A stretch of 64,000 bases of DNA from Clostridium caldaquaticum (GCF_023806125.1 NZ_JAMSKT010000012.1:37016-101015), one strand, 5' to 3'. Positions 17,982-26,491 are shown, numbered from the stretch's first letter. Notes: generated by a model not told the origin, from the sequence alone. Made by a program: numbers and translations.

Positions 17982-19691
17982 ATGAATAAGATAGATTATA
18001 AAGAGCAAGTATTATCCACAGATGTTCTTGTCATCGGTGGAGGTATAGCAGGTCTTACAGCTGCTATTACCGTTAAGGAAACAAATGCAAATACTGAAGT
18101 TTTAATAGTTGAAAAACAAACTTCAGGTTACAGCGGAAAAGCAAATAGAGGAGGGGGAGTGCTGCAATATTTTGATTTTAATAGAGTAAAACCTATAGAA
18201 TTTGTAGCTTATCATGCAAATGCAGTTGGATGCTTTTTAGGAGACCAGGTGCAGATGCTAAATTATGTAAGCAGAAATCACGAAATGATAGACAAGCTTA
18301 TAGAATGGGGAGTAAAGGTACCTTACAATGAAGATGGAAGTTTAAAAATTATTCCAACTGGACCTATGACAGGAATGATAGGTGTTGACCTTGATATAAC
18401 TCTTAAAGTTCGCAGGACTGCTGAAAAAAAAGGTGTTAAAATTATAGATAAAGTAACTATATCTGATATATTGACTAATGAAGGTCAGGCAGCAGGGGCA
18501 GTAGGTTACAGTATTTTAGATGGAACTTTCTATATTATTAAGGCTAAAGCTGTAATACTTGCTACAGGAAGCCAGAACTACCGAGTTATAAATATGTGGT
18601 CTAACGGACGCGGAGATGGTATAGCAGCTGCTTATAGAGCAGGAGCAGAAATGAGAAATGCTGAGTTTGGTAATTTTGCACAGCTATTTAAAGTAAAAAG
18701 CCATCATGAGCTGGTATTTAATGAAAACTGCTTATACAATGCTTTAGATGAAAATATTACAAAGAATTTCAGATGGTTCCCTGAAGCTGATATTAATTCA
18801 AATGCCATAGCTGAATGGTATAATCAAATGTCTGCAGGGAAAGGACCTATATATATGCGTCCAGATGAGTGCCCGATGACTAAGGATGATGAGGTATTAT
18901 TTACAACTGATTTAATATGGTCCAGACCTTATGGATTAAAATTGTGGAAAACAATCTACGAAAAATGTCATAGTGTAGATACAGACAATGAAGTTGCACC
19001 AGGTTTCTTAGGAGAACAATCACCGGTTAAAGTTAATCATGATATGGAAACCACTGTTCCAAGATTATTTGCTATAGGTGATGTAAGTTATGCAGGCTCT
19101 GCAGCAGCGGGAGCGGTTCCAGCACCTCCAGGAAGAAACAGGGGCTCAGGAATATTAAACGCAGTATTTGCAGGACTTATAGCAGGTGAAAAATCTGTTC
19201 AGTACGCTGAGAAATCAGAGCAATTAAAATTATGTGAAAATCAAATTAATGAATGCAGAGAAAGAGCTTTTGCACCTCTTTACAGAGAGGAAGGTTATAC
19301 TGCAAAAGAAGTAATTCAAGACCTGCAGGCTATTATTGCTCCAGTAGAAAACAGTATATATATGAGTGAACATAGATTAAGCATTGCTTTAAGAAAATTA
19401 GAAAAGGTAAAGTCAAAGGCAGCTCAGCTAAAAGCTGAAGATTTCCACTATCTACTGTCTTGTCATGAAGCAGAAGCTATGATACTTTCCGCAGAGATGT
19501 TCTTTAAAGCTTCACTTTTAAGAAAGGAATCTAGAGGATGGTTCTTAAGGGAAGATTATCCTAATATAGATAATGAAAATTGGTTAAAATGGATTACAGT
19601 TAAAAATGTAAACGGAGAAATGACCTTTGGTACAGAAGATATTCCAATAGAATCTTATCCTATAAAACCTCCTACATATAAAACTGTTTAA
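17982..19691 (+). CDS. FAD-dependent reductase, FrdA/AprA-like flavoprotein
   Basis: 569 aa. The N-terminal FAD-binding Rossmann motif is VIGGGIAGLTAA, with the second FAD region around RLFAIGDVSYAGSAAAG and a helical C-terminal part. It belongs to the fumarate reductase / succinate dehydrogenase flavoprotein superfamily, whose members reduce or oxidise C-C bonds in acids or bind other redox substrates. It has no signal peptide, so it is cytoplasmic. The partner is the ferredoxin just upstream. Its stop (19689-19691) lies inside a run where a +1 frame continues without a stop into the next gene; the two may be one disrupted or frameshifted protein. Confidence 0.8.
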   Translation: MNKIDYKEQVLSTDVLVIGGGIAGLTAAITVKETNANTEVLIVEKQTSGYSGKANRGGGVLQYFDFNRVKPIEFVAYHANAVGCFLGDQVQMLNYVSRNHEMIDKLIEWGVKVPYNEDGSLKIIPTGPMTGMIGVDLDITLKVRRTAEKKGVKIIDKVTISDILTNEGQAAGAVGYSILDGTFYIIKAKAVILATGSQNYRVINMWSNGRGDGIAAAYRAGAEMRNAEFGNFAQLFKVKSHHELVFNENCLYNALDENITKNFRWFPEADINSNAIAEWYNQMSAGKGPIYMRPDECPMTKDDEVLFTTDLIWSRPYGLKLWKTIYEKCHSVDTDNEVAPGFLGEQSPVKVNHDMETTVPRLFAIGDVSYAGSAAAGAVPAPPGRNRGSGILNAVFAGLIAGEKSVQYAEKSEQLKLCENQINECRERAFAPLYREEGYTAKEVIQDLQAIIAPVENSIYMSEHRLSIALRKLEKVKSKAAQLKAEDFHYLLSCHEAEAMILSAEMFFKASLLRKESRGWFLREDYPNIDNENWLKWITVKNVNGEMTFGTEDIPIESYPIKPPTYKTV

Positions 19692-20661
19692 AAAATGTTT
19701 TCAATGCTATCCTGGATTCTGTGAACATAAGACAGATATACCGCTTTGGGTTAAACTGTCTAAAGAAGAGGCGGCTAAAATTTACTCTCCAGCATCAATG
19801 GGCAGATGTGCAATAAATCCTAATTCAGGTTTTGGACATTATCCTGATCGTATGCCTATTCCAAAGGAAAGCAAAAGAGTATTAATTATCGGAGGTGGTA
19901 TTGGAGGACTTCAAGCAGCATTGACAGCTAAAGAAAGAGGACATAAAGTAACTCTTGTAGAGAAGACTGATAAATTAGGCGGAATTATCAATTTCACTGA
20001 TAAAGATAAAGATAAGGTAGACTTAAGGAATTTTAAAAATCTTTTAATCAGGGAAGTAGAAAATGATAAAGATATTAAAGTAATTTTAAATACAGAGGCT
20101 GATGCAGCTTTAATAGACAAGATAAATCCAGATGCATTAATTATTGCAGTAGGTTCTCAGCCTCTTGTACCAAGGATTCCTGGTATTGATTTAGCTATGA
20201 ATGCTCTTGAAGCTTATAATTCAATAGACAAGATTGGTAAAAATGTTGTCATAGTAGGCGGCGGTCTTGTGGGGTGTGAAGTAGGACTTCACCTTGCTAA
20301 TGAGGGCAGGAATGTTACTGTTGTTGAAATGAATAAAATGATGGCCTATGAGACCTTTGGGTACTATAGAAATGCTCTACTTGATGAAATGGATAAAAGA
20401 GCAATAAAGCAGGTTCTTGGAGCTAAGTGTCATGAGTTTAAGAAAGACGGTGTTGTTGTTTTTAAAGATGGAGAAGAATTATTTATTAAGGCAGATACTG
20501 TTATTTTTTCAACAGGAAATAAATCAAACTCTGATGTTGTAGAAAAATTAAAAGATGCATTCAAGGGAAAAGAAGTATATGTTATTGGTGATTGCTTAAA
20601 GCCAGGAAAAATAGGAGATGCAGTTAGAAGCGGTTATATGGCTGCAATGTCAATTGTTTAG
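19666..20661 (+). CDS. NAD(P)/FAD oxidoreductase domain, no clear start (possible frameshift)
   Basis: The first usable ATG is 19798 (287 aa), but it has no ribosome site. The open frame extends back to 19666 and encodes a Cys-rich segment (KCFQCYPGFC) before GRCAINPNSGFG. These features match the Fe-S/NAD domain junction of old-yellow-enzyme-type reductases such as 2,4-dienoyl-CoA reductase. After this come VLIIGGGIGGLQAA (FAD) and VVIVGGGLVGCEVG (NAD) Rossmann motifs. The TIM-barrel half of those enzymes is absent. The segment lies +1 relative to the flavoprotein 17982-19691 and overlaps its end. It may be the C-terminal domain of that protein, made by frameshift or split by mutation, or an independent gene with a non-standard start. 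Confidence 0.65.
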   Translation, partial: NLLHIKLFKKCFQCYPGFCEHKTDIPLWVKLSKEEAAKIYSPASMGRCAINPNSGFGHYPDRMPIPKESKRVLIIGGGIGGLQAALTAKERGHKVTLVEKTDKLGGIINFTDKDKDKVDLRNFKNLLIREVENDKDIKVILNTEADAALIDKINPDALIIAVGSQPLVPRIPGIDLAMNALEAYNSIDKIGKNVVIVGGGLVGCEVGLHLANEGRNVTVVEMNKMMAYETFGYYRNALLDEMDKRAIKQVLGAKCHEFKKDGVVVFKDGEELFIKADTVIFSTGNKSNSDVVEKLKDAFKGKEVYVIGDCLKPGKIGDAVRSGYMAAMSIV

Positions 20662-20689
20662 CACTTATTTACAAAAATCAGATTTAAAA

Positions 20690-20750
20690 TAATAAAAAAC
20701 GCATTAAAAGTAATAAAATTTTGTATTACTTTTGGTGCGATTTTTTATTT
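20690..20750 (+). terminator. Terminator after the flavoprotein operon
   Basis: A long stem, AAAAACGCATTAAAAGTAAT against ATTACTTTTGGTGCGATTTTT with one bulge, then TTTTTTATT. The loop-side stem also resembles the TAATAC dyad (20711-20728, one mismatch), probably by chance. Confidence 0.85.
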
Positions 20751-20942
20751 GCTATGTTTAATAGTTGTACGCTATTGATTAATAATATCGTTTAAAGTAT
20801 AACCGTTATCATTGATTTGTTTTTAACAATTTTTAGTGTTATAATGTTTTTAAGAGGAATTTACAGAAAAATCAGCAATGTCAATATTTAAAGGAAGTTT
20901 AAATTATTTTCGTATTTATTTATAAGTTTTATGTAAATTACT

Positions 20943-20980
20943 TAATACATATATGTATTAGATAATACACATATGTATAA
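20943..20980. promoter_or_regulatory. Tandem enhancer-like dyads, 20-bp period
   Basis: TAATACATATATGTATTA (20943-20960, perfect) and TAATACACATATGTATAA (20963-20980, one arm mismatch) are offset by exactly 20 bp, about two helical turns. They lie just before the second sigma-54 activator gene, where no -24/-12 element is visible. They therefore suggest autoregulation or long-range action on the promoter at 22581. The rest of the 20662-21027 gap shows only the terminator. Confidence 0.65.
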
Positions 20981-21027
20981 GGGACGAGCTGTTTTAATTC
21001 ATTATTTTGATAGTAGGGGTAAATATT

Positions 21028-22590
21028 ATGGAAAAAAAGTTGTTTAAAATCGATAAATTTATAAGAGAAGGAATAGAAAAATTGAAAAATAAAGAGTTTA
21101 TTGAAGTAGATGATGCAGTATTTGATATTTTAATATATTATCAGGATGTAATAGAGAAGCAAAAGAATGATTTAGAGCAGCTTAACAGGTATAAGGAAAG
21201 AGAGTTAGATGCTTTTGCAATAGGAGATGCTGTATCCGATGGAATATGTATAGTGGATAAGAATGGAATTGTTACAGCCATTAATAAAGGTTATACTGAA
21301 ATAACTGAAATAAATGAACAGGATATAGTTGGAAAGCATATTGAAGAAGCAATTAAACAAGGAATGTTTAATAATGCTGTTTCAATGCTTGTGATTAAAG
21401 ATAAGAAAAAAGTAACTTCATTAGCCACTATAGGTAAAAATAACAAAAAAGTTTTAATAACCGGCAATCCCATCTTTAACAGAAATGGTGAAGTTGAGCA
21501 GGTTCTAACAGTTATGAGAGATTTGACGGAATTAATTAAATTAAAAGACAAACTAGAAAAGACAGAAAAAAAGAATGAGAAATATTTGAATGAATTAAAT
21601 TATTATAGAAACAAAGCTGTTGATAACAGGAATTTTATTGGTGAAAGTCCCAATATGAAGGAAATAAAGGAACTAATTAAATACGTAGCAAAAACGGAGG
21701 CAACTATTTTAATAACTGGTGAAACAGGCAGCGGTAAAGAAGTTGTTGCCAAGGAAATTCACGATAAGAGCGACAGGCGAAAGGAACCTTACATTAAAGT
21801 AAATTGTGCTGCTATACCAGAGAGTCTTATTGAGTCAGAATTATTTGGGTATGAAAAAGGGGCTTTTACAGGGGCTTTAAATAAAGAAAAGCTTGGTATG
21901 TTTGAAATGGCTAATGGGGGGACAATCCTACTTGATGAGATAGGTGAAATGCCTTTAAATTTACAGTCAAAATTACTTAGAGTGCTGCAGGAAAAAGAAA
22001 TTATGAGGCTTGGTGGAACTAAAAGCATAAAGCTTGACGTGAGAGTAATAGCATCAACAAATAGGGACCTAAAAGAACTGATAAAACAAGGCAAGTTTAG
22101 GGAAGATTTATTTTATAGATTAAATGTATTGCCTATAAAAATTCCAGCACTAAAAGATAGAAAAGAAGATATATCTATTTTAGCACAGACATTTTTAGAT
22201 AAATTTAATATTAAATATGGAAAGAATAAGAATTTTGACAGTTTAGCAATACAGGCTTTAGAGTATTATGATTGGCCGGGCAATGTAAGAGAACTTCAGA
22301 ATGTTATTGAAAGACTGACAATTATTGATGATGAAAAATATATTACCTATAATCAGGTATCAAATATAATTGGAAATAATAAAATACCTTCAGACAATGT
22401 AGAAGATAACTTACTGCTTAAGGATGCCTTGGCTAGAGTTGAGAAAGAAATTATAGAACGTGCTCTCAGGAAATACGGCAGTACTTATAAAGCGGCAAAG
22501 GTACTTGGTGTTACTCAGCCTACAGTTTTTAGAAAGGCTAAGGCTTTGGGGATAAAATTAAGCAATGAAGTGGAGAAAGTTGGCACATAA
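21028..22590 (+). CDS. Sigma-54-dependent activator (PAS-AAA+-HTH), second copy
   Basis: 520 aa. A PAS domain at about 60-170 (AIGDAVSDGICIVDKNGIV) is followed by the AAA+ domain, with Walker A GETGSGKE near 231, GAFTGA near 278 and Walker [12 protein letters not shown]. The C-terminal HTH reads KAAKVLGVTQPTVFRKAKALG, very similar to the first activator's. ATG 21028 follows AGGGG; an in-frame TTG at 21007 is less likely. The -24 element of the next operon's sigma-54 promoter lies across this gene's stop codon, which ties it to the dehydrogenase and chemoreceptor genes downstream. Confidence 0.93.
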   Translation: MEKKLFKIDKFIREGIEKLKNKEFIEVDDAVFDILIYYQDVIEKQKNDLEQLNRYKERELDAFAIGDAVSDGICIVDKNGIVTAINKGYTEITEINEQDIVGKHIEEAIKQGMFNNAVSMLVIKDKKKVTSLATIGKNNKKVLITGNPIFNRNGEVEQVLTVMRDLTELIKLKDKLEKTEKKNEKYLNELNYYRNKAVDNRNFIGESPNMKEIKELIKYVAKTEATILITGETGSGKEVVAKEIHDKSDRRKEPYIKVNCAAIPESLIESELFGYEKGAFTGALNKEKLGMFEMANGGTILLDEIGEMPLNLQSKLLRVLQEKEIMRLGGTKSIKLDVRVIASTNRDLKELIKQGKFREDLFYRLNVLPIKIPALKDRKEDISILAQTFLDKFNIKYGKNKNFDSLAIQALEYYDWPGNVRELQNVIERLTIIDDEKYITYNQVSNIIGNNKIPSDNVEDNLLLKDALARVEKEIIERALRKYGSTYKAAKVLGVTQPTVFRKAKALGIKLSNEVEKVGT

Positions 22591-22596
22591 ATTGCT
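22581..22596 (+). promoter_or_regulatory. Sigma-54 promoter for dehydrogenase-chemoreceptor operon
   Basis: TGGCACATAAATTGCT: a full-consensus TGGCAC and TTGC with exact 12-bp spacing, overlapping the stop codon of the activator and 52 bp before the next start codon. Confidence 0.92.
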
Positions 22597-22647
22597 TGAA
22601 TAGTTTTTTGAAGCAATTTTTTTAAAAATTTTTAAGGAGGTTTTTTT

Positions 22648-23583
22648 ATGGGAACTAGTATTAAAAATATTACAGTATTCGGACCAGGACTTATGGGTAG
22701 TGCTATTGCTCAAGTATTTGCAGGATGTAAGGATTTAAAGGTTACAATTTTTATAAGAGAAAAATTTGAATACGAGTGCATGGATAAAATAAAATCTAAT
22801 CTTGAGCAGCTAAAGGAAAAGGGCATAATAGACGATAATACAATTGAAGACATTTTCAGCAGAATAATATTAACAGAAGATATGAAAGAAGCAACAAAGG
22901 ATGCAGATTTTGTAGTTGAATGTATTCCAGAGAATATGGAGCTTAAGCAAAATTTATTTGCAAATCTTGAAAATTATTGCAGACAAGATACTATATTTGC
23001 TTCAAATACCTCTGTTATGAGTATTACAGAAATCGCATCAAAATGTAAAAACAAAGCAAGGGTAGTTGGAACGCATTTCTGGAATCCAGCTTATTTAATT
23101 CCTCTTGTTGAAGTTGTAAAGGCAGATGATACTTCTGATGAAGTTATGGACAAGACTATGGAACTTCTTACTTTGGCAGGAAAACGTCCTATAAGAGTTA
23201 ATAAGGATGTGCCCGGATTTGTAGCAAACAGACTTCAGCATGCTCTCTGGAGAGAAGCAATATCTATAGTAGAGAGAGGAATTGCAGATGCAGCAACTGT
23301 AGATGAAGCAGTAAAATACAGCTTTGGATTAAGGCTACCAAAGCTTGCTCCAATGGAAAATGCAGATATGGTAGGTACTGATTTAACCCTTTCTATTCAC
23401 AGTTATATTTTAAAACATCTTGAAAATTCTACTGAGCCATCACCTCTTCTGAAAGAGAAGGTTGAAAAGGGAGAGTTAGGTTTTAAGACAGGAAAGGGAT
23501 TTCAAGAGTGGACTTCTGAAGAAATAGACAAGTCAAACAAGGAGTTAAGAGAATACTTAATTAAAATGATATATAATAAATAA
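22648..23583 (+). CDS. 3-hydroxyacyl(-CoA) dehydrogenase family protein
   Basis: 311 aa. The NAD-binding motif GPGLMGSAIA is at the start, NTSVMSITE and THFWNPAYLIPLVE are in the middle, and the 3HCDH C-terminal domain follows. In Hbd the catalytic segment reads [13 protein letters not shown]. The NPAYLIPLVE variant resembles enzymes that act on free 3-hydroxy acids (L-gulonate or carnitine dehydrogenase types). A non-CoA 3-hydroxy acid is therefore possible. ATG 22648 follows AAGGAGG. It is transcribed from the sigma-54 promoter at 22581 together with a soluble chemoreceptor. Confidence 0.85.
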   Translation: MGTSIKNITVFGPGLMGSAIAQVFAGCKDLKVTIFIREKFEYECMDKIKSNLEQLKEKGIIDDNTIEDIFSRIILTEDMKEATKDADFVVECIPENMELKQNLFANLENYCRQDTIFASNTSVMSITEIASKCKNKARVVGTHFWNPAYLIPLVEVVKADDTSDEVMDKTMELLTLAGKRPIRVNKDVPGFVANRLQHALWREAISIVERGIADAATVDEAVKYSFGLRLPKLAPMENADMVGTDLTLSIHSYILKHLENSTEPSPLLKEKVEKGELGFKTGKGFQEWTSEEIDKSNKELREYLIKMIYNK

Positions 23584-23604
23584 AAAGAAAACAGGGGGAC
23601 TACA

Positions 23605-24429
23605 ATGGAAAAAAAACTTCAATATTTATTAGAGGTTATGCCAGTCATAAGAGATATAATCGATGGTGATTTTTCGTTAACTGTCACCGACACAAGCGAA
23701 TGTATATATTCACAAGATGGAAACAAAGTAAAAGCTCCTTTTAAGGTAGGACCTCTGAAAAGTGATCAGCTAAGCGGAGTACAAAAGATTATTAAAGATA
23801 AGAAAAAATTAGAAAAAATCCTAACAAAAGAAGAGCATGGTATAGATATGAAAGTTAATGCTGTGCCGATATTTAATGAATATGGAGAAGCAATTGGAAC
23901 TCTTGGAGTTTCACAAAGTACAGAAAAGCTGGCAGAGATACAAAACTCTTCTGTTAGTTTAATGAGTTCTCTTCAACAAGCTAGTGTAACAATAAATGAA
24001 ATAGCAAATAATGCTTTAAAGCTTTCAGAACAGTTAAGTGCAATGATTGAAAAAGCAAAACAGGCGGAAGAAAGTATAAAAGAAAGCAATGAGGCTATAG
24101 GTTTAATTCATAACATATCAAAGCAATCCAATCTTTTAGGATTAAATGCTTCTATAGAAGCGGCTAGAGCAGGAGAAAATGGAAAAGGATTTTCTGTGGT
24201 AGCAAGTGAGATGAGAAAACTAGCATTACTTAGCGGAGATACTTCTCAAAAAATATCTAAAGCTCTTTATGAAATAGAGGAAAGTATAAAGGTTGTTTTA
24301 AATGCTACTAAAGAAATAGGTGAAATTGCTACAGGGCAGGCTGCTACTGTTGAGGAAATAGCTGCTACTATAGAACAAATAACTTTAAATTCTCAGGTAT
24401 TAGTTGATAACGTAAAAGTTAATATCTAA
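23605..24429 (+). CDS. Cytoplasmic PAS-type chemoreceptor
   Basis: 274 aa, with no membrane segment and no HAMP. Residues 1-110 form a PAS-like sensor domain (VPIFNEYGEAIGTLGVSQ at its end). Residues 120-274 form a short signalling coiled coil whose tip reads [28 protein letters not shown] 23605 follows CAGGGGG, 21 bp after the dehydrogenase, so both are driven by the sigma-54 promoter. It probably couples substrate or metabolic state to motility. Confidence 0.88.
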   Translation: MEKKLQYLLEVMPVIRDIIDGDFSLTVTDTSECIYSQDGNKVKAPFKVGPLKSDQLSGVQKIIKDKKKLEKILTKEEHGIDMKVNAVPIFNEYGEAIGTLGVSQSTEKLAEIQNSSVSLMSSLQQASVTINEIANNALKLSEQLSAMIEKAKQAEESIKESNEAIGLIHNISKQSNLLGLNASIEAARAGENGKGFSVVASEMRKLALLSGDTSQKISKALYEIEESIKVVLNATKEIGEIATGQAATVEEIAATIEQITLNSQVLVDNVKVNI

Positions 24430-24469
24430 ATAAATTAAGCACAGCTTTAATTGCTGTGCTTAATTTATT
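24429..24469 (+). terminator. Terminator after soluble chemoreceptor
   Basis: Perfect 17-bp arms (24429-24445, 24453-24469), core AAGCACAGC/GCTGTGCTT, loop TTTAATT. Nearly symmetrical. Confidence 0.85.
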
Positions 24470-24594
24470 GGAAAAAATATTGATGCTAAACATATATTCT
24501 GTTATTATTTTTGTAGCAAGTGAAAATCTTGCATCTTATAAAATATAAAAAATTAGAATATTACATAAATATTTTCACGGGAGGATTAAAAATA

Positions 24595-25239
24595 ATGGCA
24601 GCAATAGTAAAACAATCTTTAGTTGATCAAATATACGAACATTTGAGAGAAAAAATTATAAACCTTGAAATTGAATGGGGAGAAAGAGTTAATGTAAATG
24701 AATTACAGGAAAAATTAGGAATAAGCTGCACTCCAATTAGAGAAGCAATTAACAGACTTCAGAAAGAAGGATTAATTGAGTATAAAAACAATATAGGTGC
24801 CAGAGTAATTAATTTCACAGAAAAGGATATATTAGAGGTTCAGGAAGTTGCTTTTACCTTAGATTGTGCTGCTATAACATATGCTATGAAATCAGCAAAT
24901 GGTGAGGATATTGCTAAAAAGCTTCTAGAACAAATTAACTTATATAAGGCAGCAAAGAATGAGGTGGAACGTTCACGCTGTGTGGAAAAATTTATATATG
25001 TTTTTTATGAATACGCAAATAATTCCAGACTTATATCAGTATCACAGCTTATAAAAGTTCAGCAAAGTATGCTTAGAAGTGCTTACAGAAAACAGAAAAA
25101 AGATTCTTCAAACATGGAAGAACATATAAGAATTTATAATGCAGTGCTTTCAGGTGATATTGAAGGGGCAATAAAGGCTCTTAGGGAGAATTATGATAAA
25201 GGAACTGAAATACTAATGAGTATAATTAATAATAAATAA
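24595..25239 (+). CDS. GntR-family regulator (FadR/FCD type)
   Basis: 214 aa. The winged HTH at residues 1-75 includes LQEKLGISCTPIREAINRLQKEGLIEY, and an all-helical FCD-like effector domain follows. ATG 24595 is chosen because GGGAGG lies 10 nt upstream; a GTG at 24520 in the same frame lacks a ribosome site. A terminator follows, so it is a single gene. FadR-type regulators usually bind organic acids and control neighbouring catabolic genes; the flanking PhlG-like gene at 25425 is the obvious candidate, but no operator is evident. Confidence 0.88.
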   Translation: MAAIVKQSLVDQIYEHLREKIINLEIEWGERVNVNELQEKLGISCTPIREAINRLQKEGLIEYKNNIGARVINFTEKDILEVQEVAFTLDCAAITYAMKSANGEDIAKKLLEQINLYKAAKNEVERSRCVEKFIYVFYEYANNSRLISVSQLIKVQQSMLRSAYRKQKKDSSNMEEHIRIYNAVLSGDIEGAIKALRENYDKGTEILMSIINNK

Positions 25240-25260
25240 CCGATAGTTTTATAATAAACA

Positions 25261-25292
25261 TTAAAATCCTGTGTATGTACAGGATTTTAATT
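25261..25292 (+). terminator. Terminator after GntR gene
   Basis: TTAAAATCCTGT (25261-25272) and ACAGGATTTTAA (25279-25290) form a perfect 12-bp stem with a 6-nt loop. Confidence 0.8.
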
Positions 25293-25424
25293 ATGGTACA
25301 TTGAAATTTATTGTAAATACTATAAAAATTATTCAATTTAAAATCTTGCAACATATATTATGCATGATATATAATAAATATATAAAAATAAATAATATAT
25401 TTTCATGAAGGGGAGTAAGTTAGT

Positions 25425-26045
25425 ATGGAAGTAAAGGTAATACAAGATGCTATGGGGACACATTTAGACTGGAAGCATGAAGGAGTAACGCCTGTAATGA
25501 TAGATTGGTTCTGGAGCAATATGGAGAAGGCATTTCTTTTATGGCATCCATCACAACATGAGCCTTTAGAATGGGCAATAGCTCCAAAACATGGTAATCC
25601 AATAGGATCAGTACATATAGCACCACAAACTTGGAACGATGGAACACGTCAGAATCTATATATAAGGTTTGAAGATTTAGCTACAGTACCAGCAGAAGTT
25701 AAGGAGTATATTATTTATGAACACTGTGTTGTTGTTGCAGGTCTTGGTTTTGGCGCTGAGGCTTTAAATACAAAAGAAGTAATGGGATACAGAATACATC
25801 AATGGCAGAAAACTGACTATGGTGTAGTTGGTAAATCTTCAGCAATAGGTATGAAAAAGAAAGAAACACCTGAAGAAGGTATTATATGGTCTCAGCATTG
25901 TGCAGAAGAGATTGGTAACTGGGGAGTATTTTTGCCACAGCTATACAATTTGTATAAAGTAGTTACTAATACAAAATATAATCCTTATGCTGACCTTACA
26001 GTTGAAGGAAAAGGGAAGGATTTAAGATACAAGTACATTAAATAA
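25425..26045 (+). CDS. Short PhlG-like hydrolase
   Basis: 206 aa. The segment GVTPVMIDWFWSNMEK, followed by WHPSQH, matches the core of the DAPG-hydrolase (PhlG) family and the paralogue at 16861 (TVEMFDWWFAW, WDPEDH). A late HCAEE gives the HxxxE pair (H158, E162), and H45 matches the first zinc ligand. The Glu ligand expected about 31 residues after H45 is not obvious. At 206 aa it is 65-80 residues shorter than the family, mainly at the N-terminus. ATG 25425 follows AAGGGGAG. The substrate is unknown; a C-C hydrolase of a smaller ketone is one reading, a non-catalytic relative another. Confidence 0.65.
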   Translation: MEVKVIQDAMGTHLDWKHEGVTPVMIDWFWSNMEKAFLLWHPSQHEPLEWAIAPKHGNPIGSVHIAPQTWNDGTRQNLYIRFEDLATVPAEVKEYIIYEHCVVVAGLGFGAEALNTKEVMGYRIHQWQKTDYGVVGKSSAIGMKKKETPEEGIIWSQHCAEEIGNWGVFLPQLYNLYKVVTNTKYNPYADLTVEGKGKDLRYKYIK

Positions 26046-26058
26046 TAAGTATAATAAG

Positions 26059-26107
26059 TTAAGAATTAAGAATTAAGAATTAAGAATTAAGAGTTAAAAG
26101 TTAAGAA
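26059..26107. repeat. TTAAGAA tandem repeat
   Basis: Seven 7-bp units in a row: four exact TTAAGAA, then TTAAGAG, TTAAAAG and TTAAGAA, directly after the short PhlG-like gene. It is a simple microsatellite and may vary in copy number. Confidence 0.85.
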
Positions 26108-26115
26108 TTAATGTT

Positions 26116-26157
26116 AAAAGATACTGCTATTATAATGTCAGCAGTGTCTTTTTTTTA
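26116..26157 (+). terminator. Terminator after short PhlG-like gene
   Basis: AGATACTGCT pairs with AGCAGTGTCT (one G-U), loop of 10-11 nt, followed by a run of eight or more T. Confidence 0.8.
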
Positions 26158-26196
26158 TGGGAAATTTTAAGTTATATAAACTAATATCAAAGATAA

Positions 26197-26216
26197 TATC
26201 AATTTATAAATTGATA
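26197..26216. promoter_or_regulatory. Perfect 20-bp palindrome
   Basis: TATCAATTTATAAATTGATA, with no spacer, 280 bp upstream of the sigma-54 promoter at 26476. A candidate operator; the binding factor is unknown. Confidence 0.4.
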
Positions 26217-26255
26217 CAAAAAATCTTATTTCAATAAAAAACAATAACAGGAAAA

Positions 26256-26273
26256 TAATACTAAAACGTATTA
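26256..26273. promoter_or_regulatory. Candidate enhancer dyad TAATAC-N6-GTATTA
   Basis: TAATACTAAAACGTATTA: perfect 6-bp arms and 6-bp spacer, about 205 bp upstream of the -24 element at 26476. Confidence 0.65.
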
Positions 26274-26341
26274 TATTAAATGCAAATATGTATCATACCA
26301 TAGTAAGCAATAAAGCTATGTTTCAAATAATAAAAAAGCAT

Positions 26342-26359
26342 TAATACAATTTTGTATTA
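26342..26359. promoter_or_regulatory. Candidate enhancer dyad TAATAC-N6-GTATTA
   Basis: TAATACAATTTTGTATTA: a perfect palindrome, about 115 bp upstream of the -24 element, in the classic enhancer window. Two such sites before one promoter strengthen the assignment. Confidence 0.7.
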
Positions 26360-26475
26360 GGAAAATCTATGTTTATTACCTGCAAAAAAATTAGGAGTAG
26401 AAAGTTATATGATAAATTGCAAGTGTTTACAGGCTTGGATAGTTCAGTTAAAAAAAGAGATGCATTGTTAAAAAA

Positions 26476-26491
26476 TGGCATATAAATTGCT
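26476..26491 (+). promoter_or_regulatory. Sigma-54 promoter for MFS transporter
   Basis: TGGCATATAAATTGCT with exact spacing; it is nearly identical to the promoter at 22581. The start codon is 168 bp downstream, leaving a long untranslated leader. Confidence 0.88.

Noticed and set aside
19798..20661. ATG at 19798 as a confident gene start
   Set aside because: There is no ribosome site, and the conserved Cys-rich segment lies upstream in the same frame; the true start is uncertain and is reported as such.
20711..20728. TAATAA-N6-GTATTA resembling the enhancer dyad
   Set aside because: It is part of the stem of a strong terminator, and one arm is changed; the pairing is explained by the hairpin.
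26059..26107. Short direct repeats considered as a CRISPR array
   Set aside because: Units are 7 bp with no spacers and no cas genes nearby; a simple tandem repeat.
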